Source: Paraburkholderia dilworthii
GTDB lineage: Bacteria; Pseudomonadota; Gammaproteobacteria; Burkholderiales; Burkholderiaceae
Reading direction: 5' to 3'
NCBI RefSeq assembly: GCF_000472525.1
Contig: NZ_AWZT01000039.1
Coordinates: 1 to 64,000 of the forward strand
DNA: 64,000 nt
How positions within the stretch are numbered: the first letter of the stretch is position 1; each line of letters begins with the position of its first letter. Both the position numbers and the translations under genes were made by a program. This document shows, piece after piece, positions 1-8,015 of the stretch. The notes below the pieces were generated by a model. The model was given only the letters and a program-made list of their open reading frames with translations. It was not told where the DNA came from and searched no databases.

Positions 1-265
1 GCTGGGCCTCGCGTTCAAGGCGACGGCTCGATTGGATCCGGTTCAGGTAACCATAGATATAGATCTTGAGCATCACCTCGGGGTGATACGAAGGCCGACC
101 CGTCAACGCTGGTTCGACGCCTTCAAACCCAAGCTTATGAAGATCAAGCTCATCTACAAAGACATCAACTACGCGCACGGGATTTGTGTCCGTCACGTAG
201 TCATCGAGCGCTTCAGGGAGGAGAAAGCTTTGCGTACGATTGTCGCCTTGAACGAACCGTTTCAT
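1..265 (-). CDS. IS1182 family transposase, N-terminal part
   Basis: Reading the minus strand from the ATG at 265 gives 88 codons without a stop, running off the left edge. The protein begins MKRFVQGDNRTQ and continues with LLPEALDDYV and a GRPSYHPEVMLKIYIYGYLN stretch. This is the characteristic N-terminus of IS1182-type DDE transposases (the DUF772 region), where the conserved GRP-YHP motif precedes the helix before the catalytic domain. The catalytic DDE residues lie outside the window. A plus-strand frame covering the same bases is only a shadow. The gene marks the region as accessory DNA; whether the full copy is intact cannot be judged. Confidence 0.85.
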   Translation of the reverse strand, partial: MKRFVQGDNRTQSFLLPEALDDYVTDTNPVRVVDVFVDELDLHKLGFEGVEPALTGRPSYHPEVMLKIYIYGYLNRIQSSRRLEREAQ

Positions 266-300
266 CCTGCTTATCCCTCGCTGTCGGATGGCAAATTTTA
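1..300 (-). mobile_element. Part of an IS1182-type insertion sequence (left part outside window)
   Basis: The first 265 bases encode the start of an IS1182-type transposase on the minus strand, so the element enters from the left edge. The outer end lies somewhere to the right of the transposase start, roughly between 270 and 420. I could not identify a terminal inverted repeat or target duplication there, so the right boundary is a guess. Confidence 0.6.
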
Positions 301-673
301 GCGCTCCAAAAACCGTTTTGACACAATCTGGGCCGAACCCAGACTCTTCTGCAGCTGGACATGCTTTCCGGAGAGCTAGACAAATGGAACTTCCCCTTGA
401 GATTCCTTGACGCTGATTGCCGTGTCGTAACAGCTCGCCGACAATGATGCAGTCGTGCTATTACGCAGACGTCTCAAAGCGCGGATCACGTTGCGGACTG
501 CAGGTCGGGCTTGCGGTCGTCAACCGACACATCGCGACTGCGGCGCTGTTCAGGATGGGCGCGCGCACATCGATCGCTTTCGCAATGCCTTGCCGGATCC
601 CGCCACAAACGCTCTCCGATACCTCATTAATGCAGGATTGGCGCAAAGGCCGCAACGGCACGACCTAAATACG
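266..673. other. Non-coding stretch between the transposase and a hydrolase remnant
   Basis: No convincing gene. Overlapping frames exist on both strands between 417 and 670, but their residue usage (many Arg, Pro, Ser, Cys) is that of out-of-phase GC-rich DNA and none resembles a known family. The stretch probably contains the insertion sequence end. Confidence 0.5.
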
Positions 674-1045
674 TTGGACGATCCAGAATCGCTTTCCGTG
701 GCACTGCCCGACGGCACCAAGGTCTCTGCGCTCCTCCGGGCGCCGGAGGACGCGCGCGCCCTGTATGTCTTCGCGCACGGTGCCGGGACGGGCATGCAGC
801 ACGCCAACATGTCGTCATTGGCCGACGCGCTTGCGGCGGCAAATGTCGCCACATTGCGCTACCACTTTCCGTACATGGAGCGGAGCTCCAAGCGGGCGGA
901 CTCGCCGGCCGTGGCAGATGCTGCCGTGCAGGCAGCCGTCGCAGACGCCCGCCGGCGGTTGCCTGCCCTGCCGCTCTTCCCGGGCGGCAGGTCGTTCCGC
1001 GGCCGCATGACTTCGCAGTCCCAAGCCATCTCAGCGGACGTTTGA
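674..1045 (+). pseudogene. Truncated alpha/beta-hydrolase (KANL3/Tex30-like family) remnant
   Basis: From a TTG at 674 the frame reads as the N-terminal half of a small bacterial alpha/beta-hydrolase. It has a VALPDGTKVSALL beginning, the oxyanion-region motif FAHGAGTGM and an LRYHFPYME segment. It then reaches a nucleophile-elbow-like GGRSFRGRMTSQ. Family members normally have GGKSFGGRM there and continue for about another 100 residues. Here the frame stops shortly after MTSQSQAISADV, and the remaining core, including the catalytic Asp and His, is absent from the following bases in any frame I read. The gene therefore looks truncated at its 3' end, probably by the rearrangement that built this accessory region. 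No ribosome binding site is evident. Confidence 0.6.
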
Positions 1046-1126
1046 ATGCAACCGGCGGCGGGTGACTTCTGAGGGCAAAAATCTTCGCGTGCGCGACACG
1101 CACGCGTACAACGAGTTCGGGTTCTA

Positions 1127-1345
1127 GTGCAAAGCGAATCATATCGTGGCTACGCCCTTTGGGGACATGCAATCGCAGATCAGGAAGACCTCCTTCAGGC
1201 CGAGCGTTTTGCTACGAGCGGCACGATCACCCGAGAAACGAAATTCATCGAAGCCTGGGGCGTTCTTGGGGTCTTTGATTCCGATGATGATGCGGTTGCA
1301 GCAGGTCTTGCGTGGGCACGTGCCTGGATCGACAGCCACGGATGA
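1127..1345 (+). CDS. Small hypothetical protein
   Basis: A 72-residue frame starting with GTG at 1127. The composition is that of a real soluble acidic protein (SYRGYALWGHAI near the start, GVLGVFDSDDDA in the middle, ending in a Trp-containing helix), unlike the Arg/Pro-rich shadows around it. I recall small proteins of this type scattered in Burkholderia accessory regions but know no function. There is no clear Shine-Dalgarno sequence, so the exact start is uncertain. It lies between the hydrolase remnant and the end of the convergent zinc-ribbon gene. Confidence 0.6.
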   Translation: MQSESYRGYALWGHAIADQEDLLQAERFATSGTITRETKFIEAWGVLGVFDSDDDAVAAGLAWARAWIDSHG

Positions 1346-1362
1346 ATCCAGCGTGGACACCC

Positions 1363-2418
1363 CTAGCCATGGATCGGCCCTTCTGCATGATGCCGCGCAG
1401 CCTCGACGACAGCCGCAGGATCGATTGCCAGAAGTTCACGAGGCCGCTTGCCATGAAGCATGCCGTTTGTCGACTCGAACCATGAGGCGATCCTGATCGG
1501 TGTGTAGTCGCAAAAAATCTTCAGAATATTCGCCACTTCAGGGATGGGATCGCCGAACTCGTCAAAAACGTATCCAGGGAACAAGGTCCGTCCCGCCAGC
1601 TCGACGCAAAAAATCTTGCCCTGTTGCCCCCAACCGATCGCCATTCCCCAAGGAATCAGCCAGGTTGTTCCGTCAAGCACGGCGGCAAGCGATCTTGCCT
1701 CCATTTCGGCTTTGAGAGATACCGAGTGCCGGATCGGATCGGCAAGGCGGTCAGCCCCGGGCCATCGACGATCGCCTTCGCGCCATGAACGACTCACCCG
1801 CAGAACGGGCCTGGTCAAAGCCACGCGCATGCGATCCAGGATTGATGCACCAGCCTGCTCGCCTTCTTCAGGCGTCCACCGCATGCAGGCAGCGGTGTCG
1901 GAACAGCCAACCCCATGATCAGTGACATAGCGCAGTTCCCGCAGTTCTCTCCAGATTTCCCCGCCTTCCTCGTACTCGAACACGCGATATTCCCGGTGCG
2001 ATCCACGTTCGACGGCAGGGTGGTCTGAATCCAGAGAAGAGTCACGATTCATCCCGGCGGTTGCGCCAGCAGCAATCGCGCCATTCATCTCTTCAACAGA
2101 GACTGCGTCGTCGGCATCACGCCGGATGATGCCCCGCGAGGAGCTCAACGAAGGTGAGTCTGGAGACGGTTCGATGTCATCGACGCCCGTTGGCACGATC
2201 CGCATCCACGCGCCCAGTGTGTCGCGGACACAGTGCTGGCACAGATCGATACTGATTGCGTGGCCATCCCCGAAAATCGAATGAAATCCGCCGCGATACT
2301 CGATCGACATCCGTTCGTGCCACTCCGAGTCGGGGTCATTCGATGTCATGCGTCGTCCGCAGCGATCGCACGTGCAACCCGAGACCTCGTACACCGATTT
2401 TTTCCGGAATTCGAGCAT
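1363..2418 (-). CDS. Zinc-ribbon protein with C-terminal MbcA/ParS/Xre-like domain
   Basis: A 351-residue protein with three recognisable parts. Residues 15-63 carry two CxxC pairs (C17-C20 and C60-C63), suggesting a small zinc-binding fold. The middle (about 135-215) is a second globular segment I cannot name. The last 110 residues (WLIPWGMAIGWG, FPGYVFDEFGDPIPEV, then LHGKRPRELLAIDP) follow the pattern of the C-terminal domain of MbcA/ParS/Xre-type antitoxins, which bind RES-domain toxins. No helix-turn-helix is visible and no RES toxin gene is next to it. The start is well placed: GAGGAG lies about 7 bases before the ATG, inside the end of the upstream 85-residue gene, and the two genes are only 3 bases apart. 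The domain assignment is by eye and uncertain. Confidence 0.7.
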   Translation of the reverse strand: MLEFRKKSVYEVSGCTCDRCGRRMTSNDPDSEWHERMSIEYRGGFHSIFGDGHAISIDLCQHCVRDTLGAWMRIVPTGVDDIEPSPDSPSLSSSRGIIRRDADDAVSVEEMNGAIAAGATAGMNRDSSLDSDHPAVERGSHREYRVFEYEEGGEIWRELRELRYVTDHGVGCSDTAACMRWTPEEGEQAGASILDRMRVALTRPVLRVSRSWREGDRRWPGADRLADPIRHSVSLKAEMEARSLAAVLDGTTWLIPWGMAIGWGQQGKIFCVELAGRTLFPGYVFDEFGDPIPEVANILKIFCDYTPIRIASWFESTNGMLHGKRPRELLAIDPAAVVEAARHHAEGPIHG

Positions 2419-2421
2419 GCC

Positions 2422-2679
2422 TTACTCCTCGAACCACCACTGATCCCTTGTCCACTCTTTCGGAACCAGCCCCAGCTGCCGTGCAGTGGCCGTGGGCAGA
2501 CGAAGTAGTACGGTGCCAGGGGGATGCCCCCAAACACTGTCGATCATGGTCACGTCGGCCGGCACGCCGCTGAGCTCTAGGTAGACGGCATCTTCCGTCT
2601 CGAACATTTCGGTATACAGCGTCCAGCCGGGCAGATCGGCTGTCTTTTCCTCAAACCGGACTGTGGATTTGGTGCCCAT
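2422..2679 (-). CDS. Small hypothetical protein, first gene of a two-gene operon
   Basis: 85 residues, starting MGTKSTVRFEEKT, with a strongly acidic middle (EMFETEDAVYLELSGV) and an LRLPTATARQLGL ending. An AAAGGAAA ribosome site precedes the ATG. The final codons overlap the ribosome site of the zinc-ribbon/MbcA-like gene that follows 3 bases later, so the two are almost certainly co-translated. The small acidic partner and tight spacing resemble an antitoxin-like arrangement, but no family can be named and no toxin activity is visible. Confidence 0.65.
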   Translation of the reverse strand: MGTKSTVRFEEKTADLPGWTLYTEMFETEDAVYLELSGVPADVTMIDSVWGHPPGTVLLRLPTATARQLGLVPKEWTRDQWWFEE

Positions 2680-2880
2680 GGTTTTCCTTTGTGAGAATCA
2701 GTCGGCATGCTTAGAGTGCTGCGCCTGCGTGAGAGCCTCATCACATCGGCAAGTGCGTCACGCCACCAACGTTCCGCGGAACCGGCGTGCGGCTTCCAGA
2801 ACCCAGACGCGGTTTTCGAGCGCGCCGTTTGCGGCGATCGGATAGCTGCTATCGTTCTCGGCGATCCAGCTGTGGAAAGG

Positions 2881-3222
2881 TTAAACTAGGCAGCAATCGC
2901 CCACGGGTTCGCTGCAGATCCGAGTTGCGCCAGCCCCCCTGACAACAGGCCGCGACTGAACGCGCTCTTCAGTCAGCAAGGTACGTTGGACACAGCCGCT
3001 AGCGGAACCCCTCGAGCTCGTCCGTGTCCTTTCGGTCGAAGCGACCGATTCGTCCGACGTCGCGGGCTTCGAGCGCACGCGTCGTCGTAGCGGTCCAGCC
3101 ATCACGGTGATGCTTTCGTCGGGGAACGGTATCTTCGCTGCGTTGATTGCCCAGTCGCGAGTGCGAAGCACGATGGCCGTCATGCGTGCCTCAATCTGCT
3201 CGCTGCTTTCGTACGGCGGCAT
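2881..3222 (-). CDS. Possible hypothetical protein
   Basis: The frame is open for 193 codons; the most protein-like start is the ATG at 3222 (MPPYESSEQIEARMTAIVLR), giving 113 residues. The first 45 residues look like a real helical protein, but the C-terminal half is Arg/Ser/Thr-rich and could be non-coding. The ribosome site is weak. It may be a decayed gene or chance. I include it because nothing else occupies this stretch. Confidence 0.3.
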   Translation of the reverse strand: MPPYESSEQIEARMTAIVLRTRDWAINAAKIPFPDESITVMAGPLRRRVRSKPATSDESVASTERTRTSSRGSASGCVQRTLLTEERVQSRPVVRGAGATRICSEPVGDCCLV

Positions 3223-3468
3223 AGCTTTTCGCCGTCTCTTTCGCCGGTTCGCCTTGGTCAGGCGACCTCCCGATTGAAATTGGTTTCCTATATTCGCAGT
3301 CCTCTGACTCAGACAGAACCCGCTCACCTCATAAACGCAGTCTTTTGCACGTGCTTTGTGAGTGACGAGCGGGCGTTGTATCCAGCGCGACATCAACCTC
3401 GTTTTTCCTCGCAGCAGGATTGCGCCCGTCACCTCCCTGTTCCCACCAACACGCCACTGCACGAAGAC

Positions 3469-4254
3469 TTAAACATCAATCACTAACGCTGGATCAAATG
3501 CGGCGTTCTCCCAAATCAGGTCTTCCGGCTTCCGTGCCACCAGTCGGTTCATTGCATAGCCGCGCGGATTGGCAACCACCCGCGTCTGGCCGACGTGATA
3601 ATCGAACGAGTCATGCACGTGACCGTGTATCCAAACGTCGGCCAGCTCGAGCACAGGTCGCAGGTCGCTCACGAATGCGGCGTTGATCGGATCGTTCGCA
3701 TAGCGCGCATGTACCGAGGGCGGCGCAACACCGTGATGGGTCACCACGACCGTGCGCCCGTCGAAGGGTTTTGCCAGTTCGTTCCGCAGCCAGTTCAATG
3801 AAATTTCGTGCTCGGTGAGCGCATTCTCCGGCTGGAATCGTCCTCGATCGCCAATGCGGATCACACGATGATCATTCATCATGCGCCCGGCCAGCGCCAT
3901 GCTTTGCTCGCGCGTGTCATTGAGCGCATAGTCCGTCCACAGGCAGCAGCCGAGAAACCGCACGTCGTTCGCGACCAACGTGTCGCGTTCGAGGTAATGC
4001 ACCGCTGTGCCGGACGCGCGCGTGCGGATGGTATCGGCGAGCGCGTCGTACTTCCTGCCATACGCTTCGTGATTACCATGCACGTAGATCACGGGCACCG
4101 GCCAGCGCGCAAACTGCTCAACTGCATCGGCGCCCTTCGCGATGTCGCCTGCGAGGACCAGCAAATCAGCCTCAGACTGAACAATCGGGTTGTAGCTTGG
4201 AAAGGACTGGTGGACTACTTCGAGGTGGAGATCGGATGCAACCTGGATGCGCAT
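3469..4254 (-). CDS. Calcineurin-like metallophosphoesterase
   Basis: A 261-residue enzyme with all metal-binding motifs of the calcineurin-like phosphoesterase superfamily in order: ASDLHLE near the N-terminus, LAGDIAKG, VHGNHEAYG, a VTHHGVAPP segment and GHVHDSFDY near the C-terminus. These provide the two-metal active site for phosphoester hydrolysis; the substrate is not predictable. The ATG at 4254 is preferred over an in-frame start ten codons upstream because AAAAAAGGAA lies just before it. It sits in the accessory region, where such enzymes are common as cargo. The flanking DNA (4255-4400) is lower in GC than the core genome to the right. Confidence 0.85.
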   Translation of the reverse strand: MRIQVASDLHLEVVHQSFPSYNPIVQSEADLLVLAGDIAKGADAVEQFARWPVPVIYVHGNHEAYGRKYDALADTIRTRASGTAVHYLERDTLVANDVRFLGCCLWTDYALNDTREQSMALAGRMMNDHRVIRIGDRGRFQPENALTEHEISLNWLRNELAKPFDGRTVVVTHHGVAPPSVHARYANDPINAAFVSDLRPVLELADVWIHGHVHDSFDYHVGQTRVVANPRGYAMNRLVARKPEDLIWENAAFDPALVIDV

Positions 4255-4394
4255 TCTAGATTCCTTTTTTCTCCACATGATCAATGGCGATGTCTTTCAA
4301 GTTCGCTTGGCAAGCAAATGCTCGAACTGATTCGGTGATTCACTTGATTTTTTCAGCGTGATTTCTGTATGCAAGCCCATTGAGTCTCTCGGAT

Positions 4395-4820
4395 CTATTC
4401 TCCGAATACCAATTCGCGCACCAACTCCGGACGCGCATTTGTCTGTTGAAGATCACGCAGGCATCGCCTCATTCCTCCTTCTGCCATCTCATACCAAAAA
4501 TCTCCCTTGACTCCCTGCTCCCCGGGCTCTCGCCATAGGGCGGTCACCTTATGTGGCAGCAAACCGCCGCTTGGTCCTACATCAAGTACGTGGACTGACA
4601 TCGCTTTAGACGTGTAAGTAGCGGCGATGCCCAGCATCGCTTCGGGATCCGCCACCATCCACCCATCAACAACTCTTGGCAGCGATGGTTCTCTCTGGAC
4701 GTGCACCCAAAAGTTTGAAATCTTGTTTGACCATCCTACGCATTGCCATACCTGATGCGGGAGCATCAAAGCGGCTTTTACTGGATGAGATTCTTCCCAC
4801 GATTCGTGCGTCACCAACAT
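4395..4820 (-). CDS. Hypothetical protein
   Basis: 141 residues from the ATG at 4820, preceded by ACGGAG at a normal distance. The composition is that of a folded cytosolic protein rich in Trp, with VWQCVGWSNKISNFWVHV, LDVGPSGGLLPHKVTALW and a C-terminal RCLRDLQQTNARPELVRELV helix. No signal peptide or membrane segment. I do not recognise the family. It lies upstream of the metallophosphoesterase on the same strand with a 140-base AT-richer gap. Confidence 0.6.
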   Translation of the reverse strand: MLVTHESWEESHPVKAALMLPHQVWQCVGWSNKISNFWVHVQREPSLPRVVDGWMVADPEAMLGIAATYTSKAMSVHVLDVGPSGGLLPHKVTALWREPGEQGVKGDFWYEMAEGGMRRCLRDLQQTNARPELVRELVFGE

Positions 4821-4991
4821 CAAATGCTCCGTTGCGTTTCTGGACTCGCTAGGTTGCCAGAGCTAGACAGCGTTTCTTGACGGCCACTCCGCGTTTTAGA
4901 AACGCCCGACGCCCTTTCGCTCACGTCGACAGAGAGATCGATGGCCAGATGCAGATTGTGACTTAAAAGCTACTGACGGAAAAGACCGGCG

Positions 4992-5009
4992 TTTGCACTA
5001 TTCTGCAAA
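4992..5009. promoter_or_regulatory. Operator-like inverted repeat at the xre start
   Basis: TTTGCA, six bases, then TGCAAA form a perfect dyad whose right arm ends on the A of the XRE-family ATG at 5009. A TATTCT hexamer at 4999-5004 inside the dyad could be a -10 element, which would start transcription at or next to the ATG. There is no purine-rich ribosome site. This fits an autorepressor making a leaderless message, which is an inference. Confidence 0.45.
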
Positions 5010-5242
5010 TGTCATCTGATGATTCTTCCCTTTATCCTCACACCGCACGTGCGTTGCTCGCGGACAACCTTAGGCGACTTCGCGCGGAAAAGGGTTGGTC
5101 ACAAGAAGAGTTGGCGGCTCAGAGCCACTTGGACCGCTCTTTCATTGCGCATGTTGAGCGGTGCGCAAGAAATATCTCGATAGATAATGTCGAGAAAATT
5201 GCAACGGCGCTCAGCGTTCCCGTTGCATCGCTCTTCCTCTGA
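5009..5242 (+). CDS. Small XRE-family HTH transcriptional regulator
   Basis: 77 residues, essentially a single Cro/CI-type helix-turn-helix domain (about residues 16-72). LADNLRRLRAEKGWSQEELA forms helices 1-2, SHLDRSFIAHVERCARN spans the recognition helix, and IDNVEKIATALSVPVASLF closes the fold. There is no sensor or protease domain, so it resembles single-domain regulators of restriction-modification systems, phages and islands. It is the last gene before the comM junction. It is preceded by a dyad overlapping the start codon and lacks a ribosome binding site. It could control a neighbouring island function, but no restriction or toxin gene is adjacent. Confidence 0.85.
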   Translation: MSSDDSSLYPHTARALLADNLRRLRAEKGWSQEELAAQSHLDRSFIAHVERCARNISIDNVEKIATALSVPVASLFL

Positions 5243-5380
5243 AACGGCGGGTTCGTTGCAGTCCTCCGAACTGTCTCTGCAGCGCCTTAAACCTTGGCAC
5301 TTACGTTTCTCGTACATCACCAACTGTCTGCGCTATACGAAAGCTTTTTGATAGTTTTGTAACTGTCGAGGCCGCGGTAG

Positions 5381-5407
5381 GGTCTGTTACATATGAATGT
5401 ACAGACC
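5381..5407. repeat. Perfectly paired hairpin near the island/comM junction
   Basis: The arms GGTCTGT and ACAGACC at the outside continue inward as ACAT/ATGT around an ATGA loop, with one unpaired T. This makes an 11-base-pair stem. There is no T-run after it, so it is a poor intrinsic terminator. It lies about 50 bases left of the point where comM homology begins and may be part of the island end or a binding site. Confidence 0.5.
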
Positions 5408-5455
5408 AAACACCGATTCCCTTCGTTTTGATAAATTCGTACGACAGTCTGGAAA

Positions 5456-6835
5456 ACCGTCAATCTCGCTCCCGCAGACTTGCCGAAGGAATCCGGCCGC
5501 TTCGACCTGCCGATCGCCTTGGGCATTCTCGCGGCGAGCGGCCAGATTCCCGTGGAATCGCTGCTTGATCGCGAATTCGCCGGCGAACTATCGTTGACCG
5601 GCGCGCTGCGTCCGATGCGCGGCGCTTTCGCGATGGCCTGCGGCACCGCGCGCGGCGCGGTAGCTTGCGAAACGTCCGCCGAATGCATCCCCGGAAACAC
5701 ACCGCTGCGGCGCAATCCACAGCTGTACCTTCCTGCGGCAAGCGCAGCCGAGGCTGCGCTCGTACCCGGCGTCGACGTCTATGGCGCGAGCGATTTGCCG
5801 TCGTTGTGCGCTCATCTCGCCGATGCGCCCGATGCGCGCCTTTATCCGGTCGCCGCGCCTGACCTCGCGCAGTTCACGCCTGCGCCGGTGCCCGATATGG
5901 ACGACGTGATCGGCCAGCGCGGCGCGCGCCGTGCGCTCGAAGTCGCCGCCGCCGGCGGGCATCATGTGCTGCTGATCGGCCCGCCCGGCGCCGGAAAGTC
6001 GATGCTCGCCGCGCGCCTGCCGGGGCTGCTGCCCCCCATGACTGACGACGAAGCGCTCAGTTCGGCGGCGCTACTGTCGGCGAGCCGCGCGGGCTTCACT
6101 CCCACGCAATGGCGCCGACGGCCGTTTCGCGCGCCGCACCACTCGTCGAGCGCGGCAGCGTTGGTCGGCGGGCGCAATCCCCCGCAACCGGGTGAGATCA
6201 CGCTCGCCCACCTGGGTGTGCTTTTTCTCGACGAACTGCCCGAATTCGATCGCCACGTGCTCGAAACGCTGCGTGAACCGCTCGAAGCCGGCCGCATCAC
6301 GATCTCGCGCGCTGCACTGCAGGCCGACTTTCCCGCGGCTTGCCAATTAATCGCGGCGATGAATCCGTGTCCGTGCGGGTGGCGCGGCGATCCCAACGGA
6401 CGTTGCCGCTGCACGCCGGAGATTGCGGCGCGCTACCTGCGCAAGCTGTCCGGGCCGCTGCTCGACCGGATCGACATCCAGCTCGACGTGCCGGCGCTCA
6501 CGCCGGCAGAGCTGTCCGCGCGATTAAACGCCGCCGGCGAAAAGAGCGCGGTTATCGCATGCCGGGTGAATGCCGCGCGCGAGCGGCAAATGGCGCGGCA
6601 AGGCAAAACCAACCGCGAGTTAAGCGGAAAAGAGGTCGACGATGTCTGCCGTCCCGACCCCGCAGGCGAAGCGTTGTTGCGCGAGGCGGGCGAGCGCTTC
6701 GGCTGGTCGGCGCGGGCTTATTACCGCGTTTTGAAGGTCGCCCGCACCATTGCAGATCTGGCCGGCGCCAGCATGCCGAGTGCTGTGCAAGTCGGCGAGG
6801 CGATCCAGTATCGGCGCGCTTTTGGCTCCATGTGA
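5456..6835 (+). pseudogene. comM: comM (YifB, Mg-chelatase-like AAA+ helicase), 5' truncated
   Basis: ComM is a hexameric AAA+ helicase that promotes branch migration during natural transformation. Recognisable ComM sequence starts at codon 5456 (TVNLAPADLPKESGRFDLP) and runs to the normal C-terminus (AIQYRRAFGSM). Walker A (GPPGAGKS), the LFLDELPEF Walker B region, the CGWRGDPNGRCRC zinc-like segment and LLDRIDIQLDVP are all present. The usual first 80-85 residues, which form part of the Lon-like N-terminal domain, are missing. The bases immediately upstream are unrelated and AT-richer. The only in-frame early start is TTG at 5480. The gene was evidently cut by the accessory region to its left. 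It is probably non-functional, though the AAA+ core could still be made. Confidence 0.85.
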
Positions 6836-7169
6836 GGAGAAAATATGCTGTCAAGACTTGACTTATACACATGCGCGCGTTCCAGATAAATTTAGAAACA
6901 TCTGAAAGGTATCTCGAAGCCTCGGCAATAAGCGCATTGATTTAAAACGTTTTTTTATTCTGGTCGGCCTGCGTGCGAACTGACGCAATGCCCACCGGAC
7001 GGGCATCCGCGCGAAAAAAAAACGGAGTTCTCAACAGAGTTATCCACAGGGCGCGCGATGAAGTGGAAAACCTCAACGTAAACCGGGAATTAGCGTGTGA
7101 AGCTGCGAAGGAACCTTCACTGCGCAGATGAACCTCCAGCAGCCGCTGATCGGCCAAAACTACCGTTTT
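6836..7169. other. Intergenic region with two DnaA-box-like sites
   Basis: No gene is supported; a 71-codon minus-strand frame at 6942-7157 has no family resemblance. The stretch is AT-richer than its surroundings. It contains TTATACACA at 6863-6871 and TTATCCACA at 7040-7048, both matching the DnaA-box consensus TTWTNCACA. Two boxes 170 bases apart may be chance. Confidence 0.4.
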
Positions 7170-7814
7170 TCAGTACAGCTGGAACGACGAAAAAAATTGA
7201 TCGACCTGCTCCTGGGGCAGCGGTTTTGAAGCGATGATCGCCGCCTGATACGCATGCCGACCTCGCGCCACGAGCCGCGCATAAACGGTGCGGGCCTCAC
7301 GGTCGGAACCGGCTTGGCCGCTGAGCTTCATTTCCAGCCCCAGCACCTTACCGCCTGCGGCCAGCGGAATCTGAACGGCATGCGCCTGCGGAGCCACCCC
7401 GACGTTCCGTGCGAGGCCGGTACGCAAAAAGTCGAGCGCCTTGCGTTGCGTCGCTTCGCTTTCGTCCGGCAGCATGATGGTGCCGACTGCGAATACGGCG
7501 TCGCCGGCTTCGGCCGTCTGCATGGCCATTTGCATCGGCGCCCCGTCGATCTGCACGGCGCGCTGATCGTTGCCCGGTTTAGCCGGCAGGTCGATGCTGT
7601 AACCATTGTCGTTGTTCATGATCGTGCGCCAGTCGAAGGTCGGCGAACAGCCGCTCAGCACCGCGCCAAGGACGAACGCGCAAGCCACCACGCGGCCGGG
7701 TGAATGCGCCCGCGGGGCGTGATCCGCCGAACTGCGGTAGGGAGCGAAGCCGGAAAAGAGACGCACGAGAATTTGAGCGAACACGGGCAAAACGCGAAGA
7801 ACTGTCTGGAGCAT
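7170..7814 (-). CDS. Putative lipoprotein of unknown function
   Basis: The protein has a hydrophobic stretch ending in the lipobox VLSGC (the Cys about 56 residues into this version), then a folded domain of about 155 residues with NDNGYSIDLPAKPG and ending in FFSSFQLY. This implies a lipid-anchored periplasmic or outer-membrane protein. The start is uncertain: the frame opens at 7859 and the ATG at 7814 is one candidate, because the hydrophobic signal lies unusually far from any start. It is divergent from tlpA and convergent with the truncated comM. No function can be assigned. Confidence 0.7.
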   Translation of the reverse strand: MLQTVLRVLPVFAQILVRLFSGFAPYRSSADHAPRAHSPGRVVACAFVLGAVLSGCSPTFDWRTIMNNDNGYSIDLPAKPGNDQRAVQIDGAPMQMAMQTAEAGDAVFAVGTIMLPDESEATQRKALDFLRTGLARNVGVAPQAHAVQIPLAAGGKVLGLEMKLSGQAGSDREARTVYARLVARGRHAYQAAIIASKPLPQEQVDQFFSSFQLY

Positions 7815-8015
7815 GGGAACGAGACGCGCGGGAAGCGTCGAAAATATCGTGGGCATCAAGCGCCATTATCCGCTGCCAGCTGAGTAAGCGCCCGCGGAAG
7901 CACGAGCGGAGCATAGGGCGCACGCGGCGCATACGCCCTGCCGGGAGACCGTCCGTTGGCTGCGCAAAGCCTTGCCCGCGCGGGGGCGCTCGCTGCCGCG
8001 TCGCCGGAATAAGAC

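Noticed and set aside
3274..3360. Similarity of a CVYEVSG string in the 2881-3462 frame to SVYEVSG in the zinc-ribbon protein, suggesting a decayed paralogue
   Set aside because: The match is seven residues long and the surrounding residues do not align, so it is probably chance.
5441..5465. A 5-bp target duplication of the AbaR type (ACCGC) at the comM junction
   Set aside because: The junction reads ACCGT and no recognisable transposon end (terminal TGT/ACA with internal repeats) lies directly beside it; the other end is outside the window.
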